A stretch of 64,000 bases of DNA from the NCBI RefSeq assembly GCF_026410255.1, contig NZ_JAPMLL010000012.1, positions 79,949 through 143,948 on the forward strand, in the 5' to 3' direction. This DNA comes from Xanthomarina sp. F1114 (GTDB taxonomy: Bacteria > Bacteroidota > Bacteroidia > Flavobacteriales > Flavobacteriaceae). Numbering within the stretch: the first letter of the stretch is position 1; each line of letters opens with the position of its first letter. Under the pieces are notes generated by a model. The model did not search any database, was not told the origin of the DNA, and saw nothing but the letters and a program-made list of their open reading frames with translations. Below are positions 55,186 to 62,867 of the stretch, piece by piece. The position numbers and the translations under genes were made by a program.

Positions 55186-56067
55186 ATGGCTTCAGAATGG
55201 CAAGGTAAATCCAAAGGAACCGTTCTAGGGTATAAAATCTTCGTGTTTTTTATACAGAAAGTTGGAATGGGTGCAGCCTATTTTGTACTGTATTTTGTAG
55301 CCACTTATTTCTGTCTTTTTTCTAGAGATAGCAACAAATCTATTTATTACTATTTAAGACATCGCTTAAAATATTCTAAAAGTAAAAGCCTTATCAATGT
55401 CTTTAAAAGCTATTATGTATTTGGGCAAACCATTTTAGATAAAATTGCCATTTCTTCAAATCTAAGTCATAAATTTACTTACGAGTCGGATGGCGTCCAT
55501 TTAATTACAGACACTTTAAAACAAAAAAAAGGAGGCATTTTAATTAGTGCCCATGTTGGAAATTTTGAAATTTCTGAATACTTTTTTGGTGAGTTAGAAG
55601 AAAACGCGTCCATTAGTCTACTTACTACAGATATTGAGCATACGGCTATAAAAGCTTATTTAGATAGCGTAAGAAAAAAGTCTAACATCAATCTAATAAT
55701 TATAAAAGACGATCTTTCTCATATTTTTGAAGTTAATGCCGCATTAGCTAGAAACGAAATTGTTTGTATTACCGGAGACCGTTACATAAAAGGTTCTAAG
55801 TTTTTAACAGCAGATCTTTTAGGCAAGGAAGCTAAATTCCCAGCAGGTCCGTATATGTTAGCCTCGAGACTAAATGTTCCTGTAATGTTTGTTTACGTAA
55901 TGAAAGAAACAAACAAACATTATCATTTATATGCCAGAAAATCTGAAGCAAAACATCGAGACGCTCAAGGTTTATTAGAAGAATATACCGAAAGTGTGAC
56001 TTGGATGTTAAAAAAACATCCCTTACAGTGGTTTAATTATTTCGATTTTTGGAATGCCCTAAAATAA
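55186..56067 (+). CDS. LpxL/HtrB-like acyltransferase
   Basis: A 293-residue membrane acyltransferase of the lipid A late-acyltransferase family. The H-x4-E box is His123 to Glu128 (ISAHVGNFEISEY), followed by GDRYIKGSKF and FPAGPYMLA. In a flexirubin cluster such an enzyme is a candidate for joining the aryl polyene acyl group from the ACP to the dialkylresorcinol. It could instead acylate a lipid for membrane anchoring. It lies 19 bases after the ACP gene. Confidence 0.87.
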   Translation: MASEWQGKSKGTVLGYKIFVFFIQKVGMGAAYFVLYFVATYFCLFSRDSNKSIYYYLRHRLKYSKSKSLINVFKSYYVFGQTILDKIAISSNLSHKFTYESDGVHLITDTLKQKKGGILISAHVGNFEISEYFFGELEENASISLLTTDIEHTAIKAYLDSVRKKSNINLIIIKDDLSHIFEVNAALARNEIVCITGDRYIKGSKFLTADLLGKEAKFPAGPYMLASRLNVPVMFVYVMKETNKHYHLYARKSEAKHRDAQGLLEEYTESVTWMLKKHPLQWFNYFDFWNALK

Positions 56068-56073
56068 CACAAA

Positions 56074-56994
56074 ATGAAAGAAGTATTAGTTATTCATTAT
56101 TCACAATCTGGACAGTTAACAGAAATTGTAAATAATATTGTTTCCCCATTAAAAGCAGATGAAACAAATCTAACGTTTCTTAATATTGAAATGGAAACAC
56201 CTTTTCCGTTTCCATGGAATAAAAAAGAATTCTATGGGGTATTTCCTGAGACATTTCTTCAGATTCCCGAAAAAACCAAAGCTGTACCAGAAGCTATTCT
56301 TAATAAAAAATACGATTTAATAATATTTGGCTTTTCTATTTGGTACTTAACACCATCTTTACCAACCACTTCTTTTTTAAATTCTCCAGATGCCAAGAAA
56401 CTGTTTGCAAACACCCCAGTAGTAACAGTAATTGGGTGCAGAAATATGTGGATTATGGCTCAGGAAAAAATGAAGAAAAAACTTCAAGAACTTCAAGCAA
56501 ATTTAGTTGGAAACATTGTATTAGCAGATAGACATATCAATCATATTAGCGTGATAACTATTGCTCAATGGATGTTCTCTGGAAAAAAAGAACGCTTTTT
56601 AGGAGTTTTTCCTAAACCAGGAGTTTCCCAAAAAGATATTGATGCTGCAAATAGATTTGGTCCTATTATAAAAAACCACCTTTTACAAAATAATTACACT
56701 ACCTTACAGCAGAATCTACTTGATGCAAAGGCTGTAAAAATCAAGGTCTTTTTAATAACTGTAGATAAACGTGCGAATGTTATATTCTCAAAATGGGCTG
56801 AACTAATTCGTTCTAAAGGCGAAAAAAATAGTACAAAACGACAGTTATTCGTTAATATGTTTAATTATTATCTTTTATTTGCTATTTGGGTTATGGCTCC
56901 AATAGTATTTATCTTATTTTTGTTGACTTATTTACCCATGTACGGAAAGTTAAAAAAGCAAAAAGCATATTACGCATCTGTAGCTTTAAAATAG
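56074..56994 (+). CDS. darA: DarA, dialkylresorcinol-forming enzyme
   Basis: A 306-residue protein with a flavodoxin-like start (VLVIHYSQSGQLTEIVNN), a middle holding YDLIIFGFSIWYLTPSLP and ADRHINHISVITIAQWM, and a C-terminal membrane segment (WVMAPIVFILFLLTYLPM). It matches DarA of the dialkylresorcinol pathway, which works with DarB to turn two beta-ketoacyl units into the resorcinol ring. The chemistry of the DarA step is not fully settled. The DarB gene starts seven to thirteen bases after its stop. Confidence 0.9.
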   Translation: MKEVLVIHYSQSGQLTEIVNNIVSPLKADETNLTFLNIEMETPFPFPWNKKEFYGVFPETFLQIPEKTKAVPEAILNKKYDLIIFGFSIWYLTPSLPTTSFLNSPDAKKLFANTPVVTVIGCRNMWIMAQEKMKKKLQELQANLVGNIVLADRHINHISVITIAQWMFSGKKERFLGVFPKPGVSQKDIDAANRFGPIIKNHLLQNNYTTLQQNLLDAKAVKIKVFLITVDKRANVIFSKWAELIRSKGEKNSTKRQLFVNMFNYYLLFAIWVMAPIVFILFLLTYLPMYGKLKKQKAYYASVALK

Positions 56995-57006
56995 AAGGTA
57001 TTGAAA

Positions 57007-58140
57007 ATGAAGGAAGTTTATATTACTAAAATATCAAAGTTTTTACCCAATCGTCCCATTAGTAACGACGAAATGGAAGATAAATTAGGAATTATCGATG
57101 GAAAAACCTCTAAGGGAAGACGTATCGTTTTGCGTAATAATCAAATAAAAACAAGATATTATGCCATTGATGATAATGGTAATATTACTCATAACAATGC
57201 TCAATTAACTAAAGAGGCCATAGTAAAACTATACGGCGATCAGTTAAAACCTGAAGATATAGAGGTGCTTTCTTGCGGTACATCAAGTCCAGATCAAATC
57301 TTGCCATCTCATGCAGCTATGGTTCATGGTTTCCTTAAAAATGGAAATACAGAAATAAACTCGCCTTCTGGAGCTTGCTGCTCCGGAATGAATGCCTTAA
57401 AATATGGTTTCTTAGCGGTAAAATCAGGACAGACTAAAAATGCTGTTTGTACAGGTTCTGAACGTACATCTTCTTGGATGAAATCGGATACATTTGAAGA
57501 CGAGATAAAACACTTAAACACCCTTGAAGACAATCCAATATTAGCTTTTAATAAAGACTTTTTACGATGGATGCTTTCTGATGGTGCCGGTGCTGTTTTA
57601 TTAGAAAACAAACCTAACGGCAAGCTTCCTCTTAAAATAGAATGGATGGAAGGCTACTCTTATGCCTACGAGTTAGATGCATGTATGTATGCTGGAGCAG
57701 ACAAATTAGAGTCTGGATTTTTAAAACCATGGAGCGAATATCCTTCAGACGAATGGAGTAAAAAATCTCTTTTCGCCATGAAACAAGATGTCAAACTTTT
57801 AGGCGAAAATATACTTGTAAAAGGTGTTGATAGCTTAAAAATGGCCATAGAAAAACACGGAGTAAAACCCGAAGACATAAACTATTATTTACCTCATATT
57901 TCCTCATATTATTTTAAAGAAAAACTATATGAAGAAATGGTAAAACAAGGGGTGGAAATTCCTTGGGAAAACTGGTTTATAAATTTAACCTCAGTTGGAA
58001 ATGTTGGTGCAGCTTCTATCTATATTATGTTAGAAGAATTAAAAGAGTCAGGAAAATTAAAAAAAGGAGATAAAATCTTACTTTCTGTTCCTGAAAGTGC
58101 GCGTTTTGCATATTCATACTCGCTTTTAACCGTTTGTTAA
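57007..58140 (+). CDS. darB: DarB, KAS III-type ketosynthase for dialkylresorcinol
   Basis: A 377-residue KAS III-like condensing enzyme. A catalytic Cys is in SPSGACCSGMNALKYG (Cys124 or Cys125), a His is in YYLPHISSYYF and an Asn in NLTSVGNVGAAS. It joins two fatty-acid-derived thioesters for ring closure with DarA. I use the ATG at 57007; the TTG at 57001 adds two residues. The pairing of darA with darB marks this as a flexirubin-type cluster rather than a plain aryl polyene one. Confidence 0.92.
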   Translation: MKEVYITKISKFLPNRPISNDEMEDKLGIIDGKTSKGRRIVLRNNQIKTRYYAIDDNGNITHNNAQLTKEAIVKLYGDQLKPEDIEVLSCGTSSPDQILPSHAAMVHGFLKNGNTEINSPSGACCSGMNALKYGFLAVKSGQTKNAVCTGSERTSSWMKSDTFEDEIKHLNTLEDNPILAFNKDFLRWMLSDGAGAVLLENKPNGKLPLKIEWMEGYSYAYELDACMYAGADKLESGFLKPWSEYPSDEWSKKSLFAMKQDVKLLGENILVKGVDSLKMAIEKHGVKPEDINYYLPHISSYYFKEKLYEEMVKQGVEIPWENWFINLTSVGNVGAASIYIMLEELKESGKLKKGDKILLSVPESARFAYSYSLLTVC

Positions 58141-58141
58141 A

Positions 58142-58573
58142 ATGATGCAGCAACAATTACCAATTAAAGATATTTCTCATCTTATTCCACAAAAATCGCC
58201 ATTTGTGATGGTAGATTGCTTATTAGATTTTACAGAAAACAAAGTGGTATCTTCATTTAAAATAATAGAAAGCAATCTGTTTTTAAAAAACAATAGGTTA
58301 TTAGAATCTGGAATTATAGAAAACATGGCCCAAACCGTGGCTTTACATACAGGTTACGATTTTTTTCTTAAAAATGAAATCGCTCCAACTGGATATATTG
58401 GTTCAATAAAAAAAGTTGAGATTTTAAAATTACCTCAACTAAACGATATCATTACAACCAAAGTCGATATTTTATACGAATTTAACGGCGTAACTATGGT
58501 TGCTGTAAAAGTCTTTAACGAACTTAATGAAGAAATAGCCTTTGGCGAAATGAAAACCGTTATTGCTGACTAA
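58142..58573 (+). CDS. Hot-dog-fold dehydratase-like protein A
   Basis: A 143-residue protein of the FabA/FabZ-like group (ISHLIPQKSPFVMVDCLLDF at the start, SGIIENMAQTVALHTGY in the middle). Glu60 matches the catalytic acid of FabZ, but the GHFP segment that carries the catalytic His is replaced by SNLFLKNNRLLE. This resembles the aryl polyene ApeI/ApeP group, where two such subunits pair. The start could also be the second Met, three bases on. Its stop overlaps the next start by one base. Confidence 0.85.
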   Translation: MMQQQLPIKDISHLIPQKSPFVMVDCLLDFTENKVVSSFKIIESNLFLKNNRLLESGIIENMAQTVALHTGYDFFLKNEIAPTGYIGSIKKVEILKLPQLNDIITTKVDILYEFNGVTMVAVKVFNELNEEIAFGEMKTVIAD

Positions 58574-59025
58574 TGGAGTTTCACGAATTAGACATAAAAA
58601 AATTTTTACCTCATCGACCTCCTTTTTTAATGGTAGATCATGTTTTGACAATTGACGATGAACATGTTTCCACTTCTTTCACTATAAAACCCGAGTGTAT
58701 ATTTAACGATCAAGGAATTTTTAATGAAGCTGGTATGATAGAAAATGCCGCTCAAACCTGCTCGTCTATAGTAGGAAAAAGTTATTTTGATGAAGGAGAC
58801 TTAGAAGGTACATCTGCCAAACTAATTGGGTTTATTAGCGCTATTAAAAAAATAACAATTAATTCTTGTGCAGAAGTTGGTGCAACCATAACAACTAAAG
58901 CCTTTATAAAATCTCGTCTTAACACAGACGATTTTACCATGTGTGCTATTGATTGTTTTATCTCTGAAAACGACAAAGAATTACTAACTTGTGAGATAAA
59001 TTTAGTGATTCAGGAACTGAAATAA
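58573..59025 (+). CDS. Hot-dog-fold dehydratase-like protein B
   Basis: A 150-residue paralog of the gene before it (KKFLPHRPPFLMVDHVLTID, AGMIENAAQTCSSIVGKSYF). Glu57 is kept and, again, the GHFP His is missing (PECIFNDQGIFNE). The TAATG overlap suggests that the two proteins are made together and may form a heterodimer that removes water from 3-hydroxyacyl-ACP in polyene synthesis. Confidence 0.85.
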   Translation: MEFHELDIKKFLPHRPPFLMVDHVLTIDDEHVSTSFTIKPECIFNDQGIFNEAGMIENAAQTCSSIVGKSYFDEGDLEGTSAKLIGFISAIKKITINSCAEVGATITTKAFIKSRLNTDDFTMCAIDCFISENDKELLTCEINLVIQELK

Positions 59026-59032
59026 AGTCGAC

Positions 59033-59443
59033 ATGAAAAAAGATGAAGTCCCTCAAGATAAAAGTAATTTAGAGACGGCCAATTTTAAAGAATTGTGCTA
59101 TGCTGTTGATGAAAATGGCGAATATACAACCGTTAATAGTTCTGGTTGGGATCCAAAAACCATTGCCCTAAACAAAGCTATTGAAGATATTAATGAACGT
59201 GTTGAAGTTGCTAAAAAGCGTGTTCTAAGTAATCAAACAAGTCCTATTGAATATTATATGGAACTGCATAAAATGGATCTTCCAATTTTAGCTAGTTATG
59301 TGGGACTATGGAAGTGGCGTGTAAAAAGACATTTCAAACCAAGAGTTTTCAATAAATTATCCAACAATATCTTACAGAAATACGCAGAGACGTTCGACAT
59401 AAGTCTCGAACAGTTAAAAAATATAGAACTTCATGGAAATTAA
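59033..59443 (+). CDS. Small cluster protein, unknown function
   Basis: A 136-residue soluble protein without signal or membrane segment. It is charged and mainly helical (IALNKAIEDINERVEVAKKR, YYMELHKMDLPILASYVGLW, VFNKLSNNILQKYAETFDIS). I do not recognise a named family. It overlaps the BtrH-like gene by 11 bases, which hints at a joint role with it. Confidence 0.75.
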   Translation: MKKDEVPQDKSNLETANFKELCYAVDENGEYTTVNSSGWDPKTIALNKAIEDINERVEVAKKRVLSNQTSPIEYYMELHKMDLPILASYVGLWKWRVKRHFKPRVFNKLSNNILQKYAETFDISLEQLKNIELHGN

Positions 59444-60431
59444 TTTCGCACATCATCAATCTGCACATTGCGAAAACGGTGTGATTTCTAATTTAATGAA
59501 GCATCATGGCTATAATGTAAGCGAACCCATGGCTTTTGGTATTGGGTCTGGTTTATTATTTTGCTATATTCCTTTTTTAAAGGTAAACCACGCTCCTGCT
59601 TTTACATATAGAGCTTTACCAGGAATAATCTTTAAGCGTTTTGCCAAACGTGTTGGCATAAAAATTAAACGTGAAAAATTTAAAAATCCGCAACAGGCAA
59701 AAATACGATTAGACGAAAATTTAAAAAATAACAATCCGGTTGGACTTCAGGTTGGTGTTTATAATTTAGTTTATTTTCCAGATGAATATCGATTTCATTT
59801 TAATGCACATAATTTAGTGGTTTACGGAAAAGAAGACGACACCTATTTAATTAGCGATCCTGTTATGGAAACTGTAACAACGCTAAGCGATAAACAATTA
59901 GAAAAAGTACGGTTTGCAAAAGGAGCCTTTGCGCCAAAAGGACACATATATTATCCCATTCACTTTCCTAAAGAATTAGATTTGGAGAAAGCCATTGTAA
60001 AAGGCATTAAACACACCTGCAAAGATATGTTGGCTCCAATTCCTGTTTTAGGTGTAAAAGGAATTAGACATACAGCCAAACTTATTAGAAAATGGCCCAA
60101 AAAGAAAGGTGTAAAAAAAGCCAATCACTATTTAGGACAAATTGTTAGAATGCAGGAAGAAATTGGAACTGGCGGAGGTGGTTTTAGATATATTTTTGCT
60201 GCTTTCTTACAAGAATCAAGTACAATTATAAATAAACCTGCCCTTTCTGAACTCTCTAAAGAAATGACTGCTATTGGCGATTTATGGCGAGATTTTGCCG
60301 TAGATGCTTCTAGAATTTATAAAAATCGAAGTGCCAAAGAAGATGCATATAATAACGTGGCCACACAATTAGAAGTTATTGCAGATAAAGAAGAAGTATT
60401 CTTTAAAAAATTAAAGAAAGCTATAAAATAA
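59433..60431 (+). CDS. BtrH-like cysteine acyltransferase (DUF4872-like C-terminus)
   Basis: A 332-residue protein. The N-terminal half (1 to about 150) is a BtrH-type domain with the likely triad Cys13 (HHQSAHCENG), His in FHFNAHNLVVYG and Asp in YLISDPVME. BtrH moves an acyl group from a carrier protein to an amine in butirosin synthesis. The second half (about 170-330) is helical, as in DUF4872 (GGGFRYIFAAFLQESS). Here it may pass acyl groups from the cluster ACP to an acceptor, possibly forming the flexirubin ester; this is inference. Its end is one base from the ABC gene. Confidence 0.8.
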   Translation: MEINFAHHQSAHCENGVISNLMKHHGYNVSEPMAFGIGSGLLFCYIPFLKVNHAPAFTYRALPGIIFKRFAKRVGIKIKREKFKNPQQAKIRLDENLKNNNPVGLQVGVYNLVYFPDEYRFHFNAHNLVVYGKEDDTYLISDPVMETVTTLSDKQLEKVRFAKGAFAPKGHIYYPIHFPKELDLEKAIVKGIKHTCKDMLAPIPVLGVKGIRHTAKLIRKWPKKKGVKKANHYLGQIVRMQEEIGTGGGGFRYIFAAFLQESSTIINKPALSELSKEMTAIGDLWRDFAVDASRIYKNRSAKEDAYNNVATQLEVIADKEEVFFKKLKKAIK

Positions 60432-60432
60432 G

Positions 60433-61176
60433 ATGATTAACATCGAGCACATATCTAAAAAATATAAAAATGCAGATAATTACTCTTTATCTGACTTAAA
60501 CCTGCTCATTCACGAAAGAGAAATTTTCGGTTTATTAGGCCCAAATGGCGCAGGAAAGACCACACTTATTTCAATTTTATGTTCTCTAATTAAACCTACG
60601 TCTGGCTCCTTTTCTATAGCTAACTTAACGTATCAAAAAAACAAGAACCAACTTAAACAGCTTATTGGAATAGTTCCTCAGGAATATGCTTTATACCCGT
60701 CGTTAACAGCTTTCGAGAATTTAAAATACTTCGGCAGCATGTATGGTTTAAAAGGGAAATCCTTAGAAAACGATATCCATAAACATTTGGAACATTTAGG
60801 ACTTTTAGCTTTCGCACATAAAAAAATCGACACATTTTCCGGAGGTATGAAGCGTCGTGTTAATTTAATTGCAAGTATCCTTCATAATCCAAAAGTCTTA
60901 TTTTTAGACGAACCAACGGTTGGGGTGGATGTACAATCAAAAAACGTGATTATCGAATTCCTTCAGGAGTTAAATAAAAATGGTACTACCATTATTTATA
61001 CCTCGCACCACCTAAACGAAGCCGAAACTTTTTGTTCTAGAGTTGCCATTATAGATCACGGAAAACTGATTATAAAAGGAAAACCACAAGAATTAATTGA
61101 CCAAAGTGAAGGTTCACACAATCTAGAAGATGTATTTATAAGTTTAACCGGAAAAGCCTTAAGAGATCATGCATAA
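60433..61176 (+). CDS. ABC transporter ATP-binding protein
   Basis: A 247-residue ATPase. Walker A is GPNGAGKTT, the Q-loop is VPQEYALYPSL, the signature is TFSGGMKRRVN and Walker B with Glu is LFLDEPTVG, with a H-loop in YTSHHLNEAE. It belongs to the ABC-2 type drug/polymer exporters and pairs with the permease that follows (eight-base overlap). It probably moves the pigment or its parts to the outer membrane. Confidence 0.95.
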   Translation: MINIEHISKKYKNADNYSLSDLNLLIHEREIFGLLGPNGAGKTTLISILCSLIKPTSGSFSIANLTYQKNKNQLKQLIGIVPQEYALYPSLTAFENLKYFGSMYGLKGKSLENDIHKHLEHLGLLAFAHKKIDTFSGGMKRRVNLIASILHNPKVLFLDEPTVGVDVQSKNVIIEFLQELNKNGTTIIYTSHHLNEAETFCSRVAIIDHGKLIIKGKPQELIDQSEGSHNLEDVFISLTGKALRDHA

Positions 61177-62437
61177 ATTAATGGCTTCCGCACATAAAGA
61201 GTTTTTATTACTTATCCGCGATATAGGTGGTATTGCCATATTATTTGTAATGCCTTTGGTCTTAATTGTAACTATTACACTAATTCAAGACAGTACTTTT
61301 AAAACGGTTAGCGACGCAAAAATCCCTATTCTAATTGTAAATAACGATCGTGGAAATGTATCTGAAACCATTTTAAAAGGTTTGGAAGAATCCAATTCTT
61401 TTGAAATAAATATAAAAGACACTGAAAAAATTGCGAAAGACTTAGTTTTTAAAGGAAAATACCAATTAGCCATTGTAATTCCTGAAGATTTAAGTCTTGG
61501 TTTGGAACAAAAAGTAGCTCAAAATGTCGATAGGATTATCGCTAAATTTGGGCTGGAGGAAGAAACAAATAGCTCTGAAAAATCTATTTCGCAAAGTAAA
61601 GAAGTAAAACTCTATTTTGATCCAGCTACACAACTAGCTTTTAAAAGTTCTGTAAAAAATGGCATTGATAAAATGGTTTCAAAAATAGAAACACAATCTA
61701 TTTACAAAGCCTTCCAAGAGCAAATAACAGACGATCCAACAGAGACTATTTTTGAAACTGAAAACTACATCACATTTAAAGAAATTCTTCCAAAAGAAAA
61801 CAATAAAGAACTAATTCCAAATTCGGTACAACACAACGTACCAGCATGGACTTTGTTTGCTATATTTTTTATAATTGTACCTCTTTCCATTAATATTGTA
61901 AAAGAAAAAAGTCAAGGTACATTTGTAAGACTACGCACTAATCCTGTATCTTATGCTACCATATTAGGAGGAAAAACACTTGTCTACCTAGTAGTTTGCC
62001 TCATTCAATTTGTATTAATGCTATCTATTGGTGTCTATTTATTTCCAGCTATTGGTTTACCAACCTTAGATATTTCTGGTAGATTGCCTTTACTTTTTGT
62101 AGTTGCTATTTTTGCTGGCTTAGCAGCTATTGGCTTAGGCTTATTATTAGGAACCATTGCCAAAACTCAAGAACAATCAGCTCCATTCGGGGCTACTTTT
62201 GTAGTTATCTTAGCAGCTCTTGGTGGAGTTTGGGTTCCTGTATTTATTATGCCTAAATTTATGCAAACACTTTCCAATATTTCGCCAATGAATTGGGGCT
62301 TAAATGCTTTTTACGACGTATTTTTGCGACATGGTACTTTATTAGATATATTACCAGAAATTAGTTTGCTATTCTTGTTTTTTATAGCAACTACATTAAT
62401 TGCCATAGTTTATAATGAAAAGAAAAACGCCGTTTAA
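61169..62437 (+). CDS. ABC-2 type permease
   Basis: A 422-residue permease with an N-terminal helix (GGIAILFVMPLVLIVTITLI), a large periplasmic part (about 45-225) and five or six C-terminal helices (TLFAIFFIIVPLSINIV, LVYLVVCLIQFVLMLSIG, LLFVVAIFAGLAAIGLGLLLG). It partners the ATPase before it. The long periplasmic domain is usual for ABC-2 exporters of drugs or hydrophobic molecules. Its 3' end overlaps the thioesterase by 23 bases. Confidence 0.93.
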   Translation: MHKLMASAHKEFLLLIRDIGGIAILFVMPLVLIVTITLIQDSTFKTVSDAKIPILIVNNDRGNVSETILKGLEESNSFEINIKDTEKIAKDLVFKGKYQLAIVIPEDLSLGLEQKVAQNVDRIIAKFGLEEETNSSEKSISQSKEVKLYFDPATQLAFKSSVKNGIDKMVSKIETQSIYKAFQEQITDDPTETIFETENYITFKEILPKENNKELIPNSVQHNVPAWTLFAIFFIIVPLSINIVKEKSQGTFVRLRTNPVSYATILGGKTLVYLVVCLIQFVLMLSIGVYLFPAIGLPTLDISGRLPLLFVVAIFAGLAAIGLGLLLGTIAKTQEQSAPFGATFVVILAALGGVWVPVFIMPKFMQTLSNISPMNWGLNAFYDVFLRHGTLLDILPEISLLFLFFIATTLIAIVYNEKKNAV

Positions 62438-62867
62438 CCCAAAAGAGATAGCCCATACCAGCCAAGTACGCGTACGCTTTGTGGAAACAGATCCCTTAGG
62501 AATTGTTTGGCATGGTAACTATATTCAGTATTTTGAAGATGGTCGTGAAGCTTTTGGTAGACATCATGGAATTTCTTATTTAGATCAAAAAGAATATGGC
62601 TTTGCTACTCCTATTGTAAAATCGAGTACAGATCATAAACTACCATTACGTTATGGAGATATTGCAACTATAAAAACTATTTATGTAGATAGTTTGGCTG
62701 CAAAAATGGTATTCCGTTACGAAATTTATAATCAAAACGACCAATTAGTTTGTACTGGAGAAACTATTCAAGTTTTTGTAGATAGAATTGGAGAAGGAGA
62801 TCTTTGGCTAACAATCCCACCCTTTTTTATGGATTGGAAAAAAAATGTAGGCTTATTAAATGAGTAA
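62415..62867 (+). CDS. Acyl-CoA/ACP thioesterase (4HBT-like hot-dog)
   Basis: A 150-residue hot-dog thioesterase. The active-site motif VRFVETDPLGIVWHGNYIQY (Asp in ETDPLG) is that of 4-hydroxybenzoyl-CoA-type thioesterases. In this cluster it may release stalled acyl chains or hydrolyse the polyene from the ACP. It starts inside the permease end and overlaps the next ketosynthase by eight bases, so it is translationally coupled to both. Confidence 0.9.
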   Translation: MKRKTPFNPKEIAHTSQVRVRFVETDPLGIVWHGNYIQYFEDGREAFGRHHGISYLDQKEYGFATPIVKSSTDHKLPLRYGDIATIKTIYVDSLAAKMVFRYEIYNQNDQLVCTGETIQVFVDRIGEGDLWLTIPPFFMDWKKNVGLLNE

